Shown here: positions 15,589-24,546 of the stretch, in pieces
How positions within the stretch are numbered: the first letter of the stretch is position 1
Layout of the letters: each line of letters starts with the position of its first letter
Origin: Clostridia bacterium
Lineage (GTDB): Bacteria > Bacillota > Clostridia > Lachnospirales > Lachnospiraceae
Length of the DNA: 64,000 bases
Assembly (NCBI GenBank): GCA_910574835.1
Contig: CAJTDE010000017.1
Coordinates: forward strand, 24,650 to 88,649
Reading direction: 5' to 3'
Made by a program: the position numbers and the translations under genes
Notes under the pieces: generated by a model
Seen by the model: the letters and a program-made list of their open reading frames with translations, nothing else
Told to the model about the DNA's origin: nothing
Databases searched by the model: none

Positions 15589-17517
15589 TTGAAGTCTATA
15601 GAAATTGACATTGAGACGTACAGCGATGTGGATTTGTCCAAATGTGGCGTTTACAGATATTCTTCCTCGCCTAATTTTGAGATTCTGCTGTTTGGGTATA
15701 GCGTGGATGGCGGGGAAGTGCGGGTGGTTGATTTATGCCAGGGAGAAAACATCCCTGTGGAAATCCTGGCGGCGATCTCAGATGAGTCTGTCACCAAGTG
15801 GGCATTTAATGCCATGTTCGAGAGGGTGTGCCTGTCAAATTACCTTGGGGAATGGCTGGAGCCGGAATCGTGGAAATGCTCCATGGTCTGGTCTGCCACG
15901 CTTGGCCTTCCGCTGTCTTTGGAAAATGTGGGCGCGGTGCTTGGGCTGGAAAAGCAGAAGCTGTCGGAAGGGAAAGACCTGATCCGGTATTTCTGTGTCC
16001 CCTGCAAGCCGACCAAGGCGAACGGCGGCCGGACACGGAACCTGCCGGAGCATGACAGGGAGAAGTGGGGGCGGTTCAAAGCCTATAACCTGCGCGATGT
16101 GGAGGCAGAAATGCAGATACAGCAGAGGCTTTCAAAGTTCCCGGTTCCGGATTTTGTGTGGGAGGAATACTGGCAGGACCAGGAGATCAACGACCGGGGC
16201 ATCGGGGTGGATATGGAGATGGTCGCGCAGGCAATCGCCATGGATGGCCGTTCCAAGTCGGAGCTGTCAGCCGCCATGCAGAAACTGACGGAACTGGAGA
16301 ACCCCAATTCCGTGCAGCAGATGAAGCAGTGGCTTTCGGAGAACGGGATGGAGACGGATTCCCTTGATAAAAAGGCGGTGGCGGAACTGTTAAAGACTGC
16401 GCCGGAGCCTTTGGGGGAGGCACTTGCCCTGCGGCAGCAGCTTGCAAAGTCCTCGGTGAAGAAATACCAGGCGATGGAGAATGCGGTGTGCGCGGACAGA
16501 CGTGCGCACGGGATGTTCCAGTTTTACGGAGCTAACAGGACCGGCCGGTATAGCGGCCGCATTATACAGTTGCAGAATCTGCCCCAGAACCATATCCCGG
16601 ATCTGGCACAGGCGCGGGAACTTGTGAAAGCCGGGGATTACGATGCCCTTGCTATGCTCTATGAGGACATCCCGGATACGCTCTCACAGCTCATCCGCAC
16701 GGCTTTCGTGCCGCAGGACGGAAGGAAGTTCATCGTGGCGGACTTTTCCGCAATCGAGGCGAGGGTGCTCGCATGGATCGCCGGGGAGCGGTGGCGGATT
16801 AAAGTGTTCGAAGGCGGCGGTGATATTTACTGCGCCTCGGCAAGCCAGATGTTCCATGTGCCGGTGGAAAAGCACGGCGTGAACGGGCATCTGCGTCAGA
16901 AAGGTAAAATAGCCGAATTAGCACTCGGCTATGGCGGATCAGTCGGGGCATTGAAATCCATGGGCGCATTGGAGATGGGGATTGCGGAGGAAGAGCTGCA
17001 GCCGCTTGTGTCAGCATGGCGGGATTCCAACCCAAGCATTACGGAGTTCTGGTGGGCAGCAGACCGTGCCGTGAAGGAATGCATCAAAAAGAGAGTGCCA
17101 ACGGAAACACACGGCATCCGCTTTGATTACCAGAGCGGGATGCTGTTCATCACGCTTTTTTCCGGGCGGCGGCTTGCGTATGTGAAGCCGAGGATTGGCG
17201 AGAACCGGTTTGGCGGGGAGTCCGTCACTTACATGGGCGTGAGCGGCACGAAGAAATGGGAGAGGCTGGAAAGCTATGGCCCCAAGTTTGTGGAGAACAT
17301 TGTGCAGGCGGTCAGCCGGGATATTCTCTGCTATGCCATGCGGACTTTACGGAACTGTGCAATCGTGGCTACGGTGCATGATGAGATCATAATTGAAGCG
17401 GACAGGAGGATGTCTCTTTCTGCCGTATGTGAACAGATGGGAAGGACGCCGCCCTGGGCGAAAGGGCTGCTGCTCCGGGCAGATGGCTATGAATGCGATT
17501 TTTACCAGAAGGATTAG
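15589..17517 (+). CDS. Phage family A DNA polymerase
   Basis: 642 residues with a UUG start behind AAAGGAG. The N-terminal 3'-5' exonuclease has the first acidic motif in IDIETYSDVD (residues 5-14). The polymerase motifs are A, VADFSAIEARVLAW (about 383-396); B, RQKGKIAELALGYGG (about 434-448); and C, VATVHDEIIIEAD, holding the HDE triad (about 596-600). Size and motif set match replicative polymerases of siphoviruses. Its neighbours are SSB upstream and VapE downstream. All catalytic residues are present. Confidence 0.95.
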   Translation: MKSIEIDIETYSDVDLSKCGVYRYSSSPNFEILLFGYSVDGGEVRVVDLCQGENIPVEILAAISDESVTKWAFNAMFERVCLSNYLGEWLEPESWKCSMVWSATLGLPLSLENVGAVLGLEKQKLSEGKDLIRYFCVPCKPTKANGGRTRNLPEHDREKWGRFKAYNLRDVEAEMQIQQRLSKFPVPDFVWEEYWQDQEINDRGIGVDMEMVAQAIAMDGRSKSELSAAMQKLTELENPNSVQQMKQWLSENGMETDSLDKKAVAELLKTAPEPLGEALALRQQLAKSSVKKYQAMENAVCADRRAHGMFQFYGANRTGRYSGRIIQLQNLPQNHIPDLAQARELVKAGDYDALAMLYEDIPDTLSQLIRTAFVPQDGRKFIVADFSAIEARVLAWIAGERWRIKVFEGGGDIYCASASQMFHVPVEKHGVNGHLRQKGKIAELALGYGGSVGALKSMGALEMGIAEEELQPLVSAWRDSNPSITEFWWAADRAVKECIKKRVPTETHGIRFDYQSGMLFITLFSGRRLAYVKPRIGENRFGGESVTYMGVSGTKKWERLESYGPKFVENIVQAVSRDILCYAMRTLRNCAIVATVHDEIIIEADRRMSLSAVCEQMGRTPPWAKGLLLRADGYECDFYQKD

Positions 17518-17531
17518 GCAGGGGGTGCATG

Positions 17532-17864
17532 ATGGAACGGCTGCGGATTGAATACGGGATGGGATATATGGAGCTGAACATTGAGGCGTTCTTCCCCTGC
17601 AAGATGCCGGCGGCAAGGAAAGCCGCGAGGCTCATCAATTCATACTGCTCTGATGAAACGAGGGCGGAGCTGCTTTCGGAGCTGTGGGAGCTGGCAGACG
17701 GGTATGCGGCACTATGCAAAATGTACAAAGAAATAGAGGAGGCGCTTCCTGCGGATACCCCGGAGCGGAGGCGCTGGAGGGCGCAGTTCAACAAAACGGA
17801 AACCCTCCGCAGAAGGATGGCGGGGAATATCAGATTGATTTCAGGAGGGATAAAAGATGACTGA
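17532..17864 (+). CDS. Unknown small phage protein
   Basis: 110 residues, mostly helical and soluble (FFPCKMPAARKAARLINSY, ELWELADGYAALCKMYKEIE). No domain recognised. It begins just after the polymerase stop, with a second in-frame ATG three bases earlier, and overlaps the next gene by eight bases. It belongs to the replication operon. Confidence 0.55.
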   Translation: MERLRIEYGMGYMELNIEAFFPCKMPAARKAARLINSYCSDETRAELLSELWELADGYAALCKMYKEIEEALPADTPERRRWRAQFNKTETLRRRMAGNIRLISGGIKDD

Positions 17865-18045
17865 TGTGATGCCGGAATGCAGGACACACGGCGACTGTTT
17901 CGCAAACAGGGGCGGCGTCTGCACCTGCTTAAAGGACAATGACTTTGGCGGGAGGGACTGCCCGTTTTACAAGCCTGCGGACACAGTCCGGGAAGGCCGG
18001 CGCAGGCAGAATGGAGGTATGGTTGATGGGAATCAGCAGATATAA
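17857..18045 (+). CDS. Small Cys-rich phage protein
   Basis: 62 residues with six Cys (PECRTHGDC, GGVCTCLKD, RDCPFYKP), suggesting a metal-binding knuckle. It overlaps both neighbours, typical of compact phage operons. Function unknown. Confidence 0.5.
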   Translation: MTDVMPECRTHGDCFANRGGVCTCLKDNDFGGRDCPFYKPADTVREGRRRQNGGMVDGNQQI

Positions 18046-18454
18046 CAGCGAGGGATACAGCGACCCGACGAGCCATGCGGCGTTATCGGGAATCCAGAAG
18101 GAGGAAAAGGCGGCGAAGCGGGCATACCGGCCGCTTGTCTATATATGCTCCCCGTTTGCCGGGGACAGGTCAGGGAACACGCAGAAGGCGAGGCGGTACA
18201 GCAGGTTTGCGGTGGAGAACGGCGTGATACCGCTCGCCCCGCACCTTTTGTTTCCGCAGTTCCTGGATGACGGGAAGCCTGCGGAGCGGGCAATCGGGAT
18301 GTTCATGGGGCTGGTGCTTTTGGGGAAGTGTGAGCAGTTGTGGGTGTTCGGCGGCACCATATCCACGGGGATGGCGGCGGAGATTGAGAAAGCGGAAAAG
18401 CGGGGTATGCCAATCCGCTATTTCACAGAAAACTGCGAGGAGGTTGGAGGCTGA
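18026..18454 (+). CDS. DUF4406-like, nucleoside deoxyribosyltransferase-fold protein
   Basis: 142 residues. PLVYICSPFAGDRSGN begins a Rossmann-like fold, followed by RRYSRFAVENGVIPLAPHLL and LWVFGGTISTGMAAEI. These match the DUF4406/DUF7768 relatives of nucleoside 2-deoxyribosyltransferase, thought to act on nucleotides. Start at the ATG preceded by GGAGG. Its place in the replication operon suggests a role in nucleotide metabolism, not proven. Confidence 0.75.
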   Translation: MGISRYNSEGYSDPTSHAALSGIQKEEKAAKRAYRPLVYICSPFAGDRSGNTQKARRYSRFAVENGVIPLAPHLLFPQFLDDGKPAERAIGMFMGLVLLGKCEQLWVFGGTISTGMAAEIEKAEKRGMPIRYFTENCEEVGG

Positions 18455-19095
18455 TGGGGGAAATGAAAGCTATACAGACAGAATACAAGGGGTATTTATT
18501 CCGGTCCCGGCTGGAGGCAAGGTGGGCGGTGTTCTTTGATGCCTGCGGTGTGGATTGGGAATATGAGCCGGAAGGGTATGACCTTGGGAACGGGATTCAT
18601 TACCTGCCGGATTTCCTGCTCAAAAGGGTGCAGCTTGGCGGCTATGGCTCCGGCAGTGAGTTTTCGGAAATACGCAGCCTTTATGTTGAAGTGAAGGGGC
18701 AGATGACGCAGGCAGATTCTGAAAAGATACTGGCATTCTATAAAGCCGGGCTTGCGGATGGGCTGCCTGCCATATCGGATACGCCTGTTTTAGTTCTGGG
18801 GGACATCCCGCCAGGGACAACGCTGGACAGGATGAGGTCATGGGTAGATGCGGAAAGCGGCAGGCCGTTTCCGTGGGGAGCGCGGGCGTTCCATTCCGGC
18901 ACGGTTGACGGTATGGACTGCACGGCTTTCCCCTGCGTCAACCGTGAGGGATATCTGGAGCTGTTCGGACAGGCGGAAGAATACAACCGGCGTTTCATAG
19001 ACCGCAGGGCAACGGAGCGGGCATACCGCCTTGCAAGGCAGGCGCGGTTTGAACATGGGGAAACGCCAAAAGTAAGGAGGGCGCGCTATGCGTGA
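18454..19095 (+). CDS. Restriction-endonuclease-fold (PD-(D/E)XK) phage protein
   Basis: 213 residues. FRSRLEARWAVFFDACGV (about residues 14-31), IHYLPDFLLKR (Asp near 52) and LYVEVKGQMT (E-x-K near 75) line up as E ... D ... E-x-K, a nuclease active-site pattern. The C-terminal 60 residues are Arg-rich. Its start overlaps the preceding stop (TGATG). It may be a junction resolvase or a repair nuclease; the exact family is not recognised. Confidence 0.65.
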   Translation: MGEMKAIQTEYKGYLFRSRLEARWAVFFDACGVDWEYEPEGYDLGNGIHYLPDFLLKRVQLGGYGSGSEFSEIRSLYVEVKGQMTQADSEKILAFYKAGLADGLPAISDTPVLVLGDIPPGTTLDRMRSWVDAESGRPFPWGARAFHSGTVDGMDCTAFPCVNREGYLELFGQAEEYNRRFIDRRATERAYRLARQARFEHGETPKVRRARYA

Positions 19096-21421
19096 GTTGA
19101 GTATTGCATATGGGAACAGCCGCAGCGCAAAGCAGTGGTCGAACAAGACCATACGGTTTGGGGAATTGAAAGAACGCCTGAAAACGACAATCCGCACACC
19201 GGAATCAGCGGAGGAATATGCCCGTTTCCCGAAATCGAAAAAGGATGCGGCAAAAGACCATGGCGGCTTTGTTGCAGGAGTGTTAAAGGGCGGCAGGCGG
19301 AAGATCGACACGGTGGAGTCCCGTTCCATGGTGGCGCTGGACGGCGACCGCATCGACCCGGAGTTCCTGGCGGGTTATGAAAAGGCCGTGCCGTATGCCT
19401 CCGTGCTTTACAGCACCCACAGCCATACGGCGGAAGAACCGAGGGTACGCCTTGTGTTCCCGCTGGCAAGGGACGTGTCCCCAGAAGAATATGTGGCGGT
19501 GGCGAGGTATCTTGCGCAGGGGCTTGGCATGGATTATTTTGACGAATGCTCCTACCAGCCTAACCAGCTCATGTACTGGCCGAGTACGCCTTCCAACGGT
19601 GAGTTCGTCTATAAAGAGGTGGGCGGTGCATGGCTTGACCCGGATGACGTCCTGTCGGCGCATCCGGAATGGCGGGACCCGACAAGGCTGCCCACATCCT
19701 CAAGGGAGAGCCGGGCAAATTCCATCAGCATACAGAAGGTGCAGGACCCGCTTGAAAAAGAGGGCGTGGTGGGATTGTTCAACAGGGTGTTCTTCCCTAT
19801 AAGCCTTGCCATGGACGCTTTCCTGCAGGATGTATATGAGCCTACGGACAAGGAAGACCGCTACCACCTGACCGAGTCCAGCAGCATGGCGGGCGTGGAA
19901 ATCAAGGAGGGCGGGAAATTCGCCTACAGCCACCATGCAAAAGACCCTGCCTATCTGAAACTCTGCAATGCCTTTGACCTTGTACGCATCCACAAATTCG
20001 GTGAACTTGATGACAAAGCATCCTTCAAGGCAATGTGCGATTTTGCGCTGACGATTGACAGCGTGAAGGTAGAGGCCCTGGAGGAGCGGCGCAGGCAGGC
20101 CGGAGAGGAATTCGCAGACGGGGAGGACTGGAGGAAAAGCCTGGAGCTTGACCGGAAAGGCGGCATAAAAGACACGCTGGATAACATTGTCCTGATCATC
20201 CAGAACGATGAGGAACTGAAGGGCATTGCCTTTAACTGCCACCGGGACGGGATCGACGCAAGGGAGGGACTGCCATGGGAGCAGATCAAGGGCGGCTGGA
20301 GTGATTCTGATGCGGCGGCGCTCAAGGTGTACCTCTCCAGGAACTACGGCATCTATTCCCCGACCAAGACGAAGGACGCCGTGGTGGCGGTGGCGGCGGA
20401 GCGGGCATACCATCCCATCCGGGATTATCTGGAGGGACTGCCGGAATGGGACGGCATCCCCCGCGTGGACACCCTGCTGGTTGATTATTTCGGCGCCGCG
20501 GATAACAGCTACACAAGGGCGGTCAGCCGAAAGTCGATGGCGGCGGCCATCGCAAGGGTATACCGTCCAGGGACGAAGTTTGACAGCGTCCCGATCCTGA
20601 ATGGCCCGCAGGGCATCGGGAAGTCCACCTTTTATGCGAAGCTCGCCGGGGAATGGTTCTCCGACAGCCTGACGCTTACGGACATGAAGGACAAATCCGG
20701 CCCGGAGAAGCTGCAGGGGTACTGGATACTGGAGCTGGGCGAGCTGGCGGGCATGAGGAAGGCGGACATCGAGACTGTGAAGTCCTTTATCAGCCGTGTG
20801 GACGACAAGTACCGCGCGTCCTATGGCGTCAATGTGGAGAGCCATCCGAGGCAGTGCGTCATTGTAGGCACCACGAATGCGGAGACGGGCTTCCTGCGCG
20901 ACATCACGGGCAACCGCCGCTTCTGGCCGGTGCGCGTGTCCGGCAGCTCCAGGAAGAAGCCGTGGCAGCTCACGAAAGAGGATGTGGCGCAGATATGGGC
21001 GGAAACGCTCGTGCTGTACCAGAAAGGGGAGAAGCTCTACCTGGAAGGCCAGGATGCTGAGATCGCCGTGGCGGAACAGGCGGACGCCCTGGAAACGGAT
21101 GAGCGCGAGGGGCTGGTGCGGGAGTACCTGGACACCCTGCTCCCGGAGAAGTGGGCGGAGATGTCCCTGTTCGAACGGCGGAGCTACCTCAGTGATTCCG
21201 ACTTCGGCGTCAGCAGGAAAGACGGCACGGTACAGCGTATGTATGCCTGCAACATGGAGATATGGTGCGAGTGCTTCGGCAGGGACGGCTCCTCCATGAA
21301 GCCTGCGGATTCCTACGCCATTGCCGCCATCATGCGCAAGATCGAGGGGTGGGAGAAAGCGGAGCGGACAACGTACCCGCTCTATGGACGGCAGCGGGGG
21401 TACAAGCGGAAGCTGTCCTGA
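19088..21421 (+). CDS. VapE-type phage primase-helicase
   Basis: 777 residues. The N-terminal half resembles primase-polymerase modules (DTVESRSMVALDGDRIDPEF; SVLYSTHSHTAEEPRVRLVF). The C-terminal half is the virulence-associated-E SF3-like helicase: Walker A LNGPQGIGKST (about residues 503-513), Walker B WILELGELAG, sensor VGTTNAETGFLRD and NRRFWPV. It should unwind and prime at the phage origin; a repeat-rich candidate origin lies just past its stop codon. It overlaps the previous gene by eight bases. Confidence 0.9.
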   Translation: MRELSIAYGNSRSAKQWSNKTIRFGELKERLKTTIRTPESAEEYARFPKSKKDAAKDHGGFVAGVLKGGRRKIDTVESRSMVALDGDRIDPEFLAGYEKAVPYASVLYSTHSHTAEEPRVRLVFPLARDVSPEEYVAVARYLAQGLGMDYFDECSYQPNQLMYWPSTPSNGEFVYKEVGGAWLDPDDVLSAHPEWRDPTRLPTSSRESRANSISIQKVQDPLEKEGVVGLFNRVFFPISLAMDAFLQDVYEPTDKEDRYHLTESSSMAGVEIKEGGKFAYSHHAKDPAYLKLCNAFDLVRIHKFGELDDKASFKAMCDFALTIDSVKVEALEERRRQAGEEFADGEDWRKSLELDRKGGIKDTLDNIVLIIQNDEELKGIAFNCHRDGIDAREGLPWEQIKGGWSDSDAAALKVYLSRNYGIYSPTKTKDAVVAVAAERAYHPIRDYLEGLPEWDGIPRVDTLLVDYFGAADNSYTRAVSRKSMAAAIARVYRPGTKFDSVPILNGPQGIGKSTFYAKLAGEWFSDSLTLTDMKDKSGPEKLQGYWILELGELAGMRKADIETVKSFISRVDDKYRASYGVNVESHPRQCVIVGTTNAETGFLRDITGNRRFWPVRVSGSSRKKPWQLTKEDVAQIWAETLVLYQKGEKLYLEGQDAEIAVAEQADALETDEREGLVREYLDTLLPEKWAEMSLFERRSYLSDSDFGVSRKDGTVQRMYACNMEIWCECFGRDGSSMKPADSYAIAAIMRKIEGWEKAERTTYPLYGRQRGYKRKLS

Positions 21422-21515
21422 ACACACCATGGCACAGGCGGCAGCCGTCCGAATAAGTGTCCTGCCGCCCGTCCTGTAAAGGGGCGGCGGTATATCAAGG
21501 AAAATAACAACATTG

Positions 21516-21636
21516 GGACAAGAGGACAAGACAAAACCTATTGAGAAAAAATAAAAGAAAATATAGAAATGGGCGTGTGTATATGTGTATATACGCGCGT
21601 ATAGAAAAAATCGGGCTGTTGTCCATCCTTTTGTCC
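21516..21636. other. Candidate phage replication origin: flanking GGACAA boxes, AT-rich and alternating core
   Basis: Two tandem GGACAAGA octamers (21516-21523 and 21524-21531) face two TTGTCC boxes (21619 and 21631, 12 bp apart), which are the reverse complement of GGACAA. Between them lie a purine-strand A-rich stretch and a 31-bp alternating purine-pyrimidine run (21573-21603) holding a perfect 14-bp palindrome centred on CGCG. The 230-bp gap has no gene of its own and follows the primase-helicase gene. An origin is an inference from layout. Confidence 0.4.
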
Positions 21637-21651
21637 AGAAAGGAATACGGA

Positions 21652-21939
21652 ATGCGGGAAAAACAGATTGAACAGAAGCTGGTGCAGGAATCCAGGAAAA
21701 GCGGCGGCATCTGCCCCAAGTTTACGTCTCCTGGCTTTGCCGGGATGCCGGACAGACTGCTGCTCCTGCCGCATGGCAGGATGGCATTCGTGGAACTGAA
21801 AGCGCCGGGGCAGAAACCGAGGCCGCTCCAGGCGGCACGCCACAGGCTGCTGCGGGGACTTGGGTTCAGGGTATATGTACTGGATGACGAGGGGCAGATT
21901 GAAAAAATAATATCAGAGATTGGGGGTGATGCCTTATGA
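21652..21939 (+). CDS. VRR-NUC domain nuclease
   Basis: 95 residues, the usual length for stand-alone phage VRR-NUC proteins. MREKQIEQKLVQESRKSGG provides the first Glu, FAGMPDRLLLLPHGR the Asp and MAFVELKAPGQK the E-x-K. It may cut branched DNA during phage replication or repair. The start is set by AAAGG. It overlaps the helicase start by four bases (ATGA), the common nuclease-SNF2 pair in Firmicute phages. Confidence 0.9.
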   Translation: MREKQIEQKLVQESRKSGGICPKFTSPGFAGMPDRLLLLPHGRMAFVELKAPGQKPRPLQAARHRLLRGLGFRVYVLDDEGQIEKIISEIGGDAL

Positions 21940-23307
21940 AGTTCGTACCACACAGCTATCAGAGTTTCGCAATCGAATATATCAAAAGCCATCCGATAGC
22001 GGCTGTCCTGTTGGATATGGGCTTGGGCTGAGGGCAAGACAGGGATAACGCTGACCGCACTCAACGACCTTTTGTTTGATAGCTTTGAAGTCCATAAGAT
22101 TATCGTTATTGGCCCATTAAGGGTGTCAAGGCATACATGGCCTGCGGAAATTGAAAAATGGGATCATCTGAAGGGACTGAAATACAGCGTGGCGGTCGGG
22201 ACGGAAAGTGAAAGGCTGTCGGCACTCCAGAAACAGGCGGACATTTACGTCATCAACCGGGAGAACGTGCAGTGGCTGATTTCTGAAAGCGGAATACCGT
22301 TTGACTTCGACATGGTGGTGATTGATGAGTTATCATCCTTCAAAAACCACCAGACGAAGCGGTTCAGGGCGCTGATGAAAGTCCGGCCGAAGGTAAAGCG
22401 CATCGTGGGGCTGACAGGGACGCCGAGCAGCAACGGCCTCATGGATTTATGGGCGGAGTTCCGGCTGCTGGACATGGGGGAGCGGCTTGGCAGGTTCATC
22501 GGGCAGTACCGCACTTCTTACTTCCGGCCGGATAAGCAGAACGGGCAGGTGGTATTTTCCTACAAGCCGCTGCCTGGGGCGGAGAAGCAGATATACGGCA
22601 AAATCTCCGACATCACCATTTCCATGAAGTCTGACGACCACCTGCAGATGCCGGAGCTGATAAATTCCAGATACACCGTGTATCTCTCCGAGAAGGAGGA
22701 TTCGCATTATGCGGATTTGAAGAAAGACCTCGTCCTTCAGCTTCCGGACGGTGAGATCACAGCCGCCAATGCCGCATCCCTTTCCGGGAAGCTGTCGCAG
22801 ATGGCGAACGGCGCAATCTACACGGATGCCGGGGAGACGGTCGCCATCCATGAGCGGAAGCTGGACGCACTGGAGGACATCATCGAGGCGGCGAACGGAA
22901 AGCCGGTGCTTGTGGCTTACTGGTTCCGGCATGACCTGGAACGCATCACGGAACGGCTCCACAAGCTGAAAATACCATGTTCCAGGCTGGATACGGACGG
23001 CAGCATCCGGAAATGGAACGCCGGGGAAATCCCGGTGGCGCTGATCCACCCGGCATCCGCAGGACACGGCCTCAACCTCCAGGGCGGAGGGAACACGCTG
23101 GTGTGGTTCGGCCTTACCTGGTCACTGGAATTATACCAGCAGACGGTGGCGAGGCTGTGGCGGCAGGGGCAGCAATCAGAAACCGTGGTGGTGCAGCACA
23201 TCATCACGAAAGGCACCATAGACGAGCGGATCATGAAAGCTCTTTCCGAAAAGGACACCACGCAGGCCGCACTGATCGATGCGGTGAAGGCAGATTTAGA
23301 TTTATAA
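21936..23307 (+). pseudogene. SNF2-family helicase gene interrupted in its Walker A motif
   Basis: The first frame reads MKFVPHSYQSFAIEYIKSHP and reaches LLDMGLG, then hits TGA at 22029-22031. Removing seven bases (TGAGGGC, 22029-22035) restores GLGKTGITLTALNDL and joins the 400-residue downstream frame, which carries VVIDELSSF (Walker B), GLTGTPSSNG and QTVARLWRQGQ (motif VI). The extra bases create a GGGC-TGA-GGGC direct repeat, as after a short slippage duplication. Translation restarting at UUG 22072 would give a protein without ATP-binding loop. Sequencing error is possible. Confidence 0.8.
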
Positions 23308-23381
23308 GCCAATCCATGAAAATCAATGACAATCCATGCCAATCCGGGAGAAATAAAAATATTTAACAGGAGGCATCAGCT

Positions 23382-23831
23382 ATGGGAATCATATGGCAGT
23401 ATTTAGACAAAAGGGGCGCGACCGCCAATGCACTGAGGGATTACGGGAGGATGGAATTCATCATCAGCCACACGGACGATGAGATCAAGGCGGCATACCA
23501 GAAGATGGGAGGCATCAGCAGCCCGCGGCCTGACGGTATGCCACACACGCACAATCCCCATGCGGCGGAGGACAGGATAGTCAAGGGCATTGAGGAGATC
23601 GATGTGCTGAAAGAGCGGTACCGGGAGGCGGTGGAATTCATGGCATGGTTTGGGCCGGCATGGGAGCAGCTTACAGAAGATGACCGTTACGTTCTGGAAT
23701 GTTTCTACATGGGCGGGAACGGACCGGCAGTCAACGCCGTCTGCGAGCGTTTCCAGATTGAGAGGAATTCGGCATACCGCAGGAAGAACCGGGCGCTGTC
23801 AAAATTGTCCGTCATGCTGTACGGGAAATAA
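23382..23831 (+). CDS. ArpU/sigma-region-4-like late transcription regulator
   Basis: 149 residues ending in a helix-turn-helix of sigma-4 type (ERFQIERNSAYRRKNRALSK) preceded by LTEDDRYVLECFYMGG, with a middle containing a Pro/His-rich loop (SSPRPDGMPHTHNPH). Such proteins close the early region in Firmicute siphoviruses and switch on late genes. A consensus-like promoter lies right after its stop. Confidence 0.8.
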   Translation: MGIIWQYLDKRGATANALRDYGRMEFIISHTDDEIKAAYQKMGGISSPRPDGMPHTHNPHAAEDRIVKGIEEIDVLKERYREAVEFMAWFGPAWEQLTEDDRYVLECFYMGGNGPAVNAVCERFQIERNSAYRRKNRALSKLSVMLYGK

Positions 23832-23850
23832 AAGTGTCCACTTTGCGGGC

Positions 23851-23879
23851 ATGACATTTGGTTTTGGACGTGGTATGCT
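23851..23879 (+). promoter_or_regulatory. Sigma-A-type promoter before HNH and terminase
   Basis: ATGACA, 17 bases, TATGCT. It is the only good -35/-10 pair in the 136-bp gap between the late regulator and the HNH gene, and is placed to read packaging and later genes. Confidence 0.5.
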
Positions 23880-23909
23880 GATAGCATGAGAAAATGTCAA
23901 GAGGGACTT

Positions 23910-23945
23910 CGCAGGAGCAAAAGAATCCTGCGGGGGCTTTCTTTA
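23910..23945 (+). terminator. Hairpin in the HNH leader
   Basis: CGCAGGA (23910-23916) pairs with TCCTGCG (23926-23932), then GGGGCTTTCTTT. It lies about 25 bases past the likely transcript start, so it could work as an attenuator overcome by late regulation. Confidence 0.5.
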
Positions 23946-23967
23946 TGCCTATAAGGAGGTGAGGCAG

Positions 23968-24327
23968 ATGCCAAGGAAACCGAAGAGGCCGTGTTCCTTC
24001 CCCGGATGCCCGAAGCTGACGGAAGGGAGGTTCTGTGAGGAGCATGAGCGGCAGGAGAACCGCCGCTACGAGAAGTACGACCGCGACCCGGCTGTACGCC
24101 GTAGGTATGGGAGGGCATGGAAGCGTATCCGTGACCGCTATGCAGCCAAGCATCCGTTCTGTGAGGAGTGCCAGAAGAAAGGACTGCTGCGGCCGGTGGA
24201 GGAAGTACACCATAAGCTGCCATTGGCAGAGGGCGGGACGCATGACGAGGAGAACCTCGTGTCGCTGTGCCAGCCCTGCCATGCAAGGATTCATGCGGAG
24301 CGCGGCGACAGGTGGAATAAGCGTTAG
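23968..24327 (+). CDS. HNH endonuclease, packaging-associated
   Basis: 119 residues. An N-terminal Cys-rich element (CSFPGCPKLTEGRFCEEH) is followed by the HNH core: HPFCEECQKKG, VHHKLPLAEGG, NLVSLCQPCHARIHAE. Stand-alone HNH proteins next to the small terminase are needed for cos cleavage and packaging in HK97-type phages. RBS AAGGAGGTGAGG fixes the start. Confidence 0.92.
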   Translation: MPRKPKRPCSFPGCPKLTEGRFCEEHERQENRRYEKYDRDPAVRRRYGRAWKRIRDRYAAKHPFCEECQKKGLLRPVEEVHHKLPLAEGGTHDEENLVSLCQPCHARIHAERGDRWNKR

Positions 24328-24424
24328 GTCATTGTGTGCGGGTTCCCTGTGGACCCGCCAGGGCCCTATCAATCTCTACAGCCTGTGTGCCGGGGAACGG
24401 GCGTGGGGTCACACGCATAAAAAC

Positions 24425-24463
24425 CGGAAATCAAACGGGGGATTAACCCCTCGGAGATTTCCG
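24425..24463. other. Nested inverted repeat in the HNH-terS gap, possible cos or structure
   Basis: CGGAAATC and GATTTCCG form outer arms; GGGG and CCCC around ATTAA form an inner stem. The 219-bp gap also has a GCGGGT/ACCCGC hairpin near 24340. Since HNH and terminase genes commonly flank the packaging site, this gap is a reasonable place for cos. No cleavage site can be assigned by reading. Confidence 0.35.
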
Positions 24464-24483
24464 TAAAATAAAGGCTTTCAAGG

Positions 24484-24515
24484 TGCTGCGGCGTTTGATT
24501 TCCGCAGCATTTTTT
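24484..24515 (+). terminator. Terminator before terS
   Basis: TGCTGCGG pairs with CCGCAGCA (8 bp, 10-base loop) and is followed by six T. Late transcription must pass it to reach terS. Confidence 0.7.
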
Positions 24516-24546
24516 CAAAGAAAATCAAAGAAACGGGGTGAAAACA

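Noticed and set aside
19700..21529. 609-residue open frame on the minus strand
   Set aside because: It is antisense to the VapE-type primase-helicase, has no RBS, and is rich in Arg/His/Pro/Leu as expected from a GC-rich coding strand read backwards.
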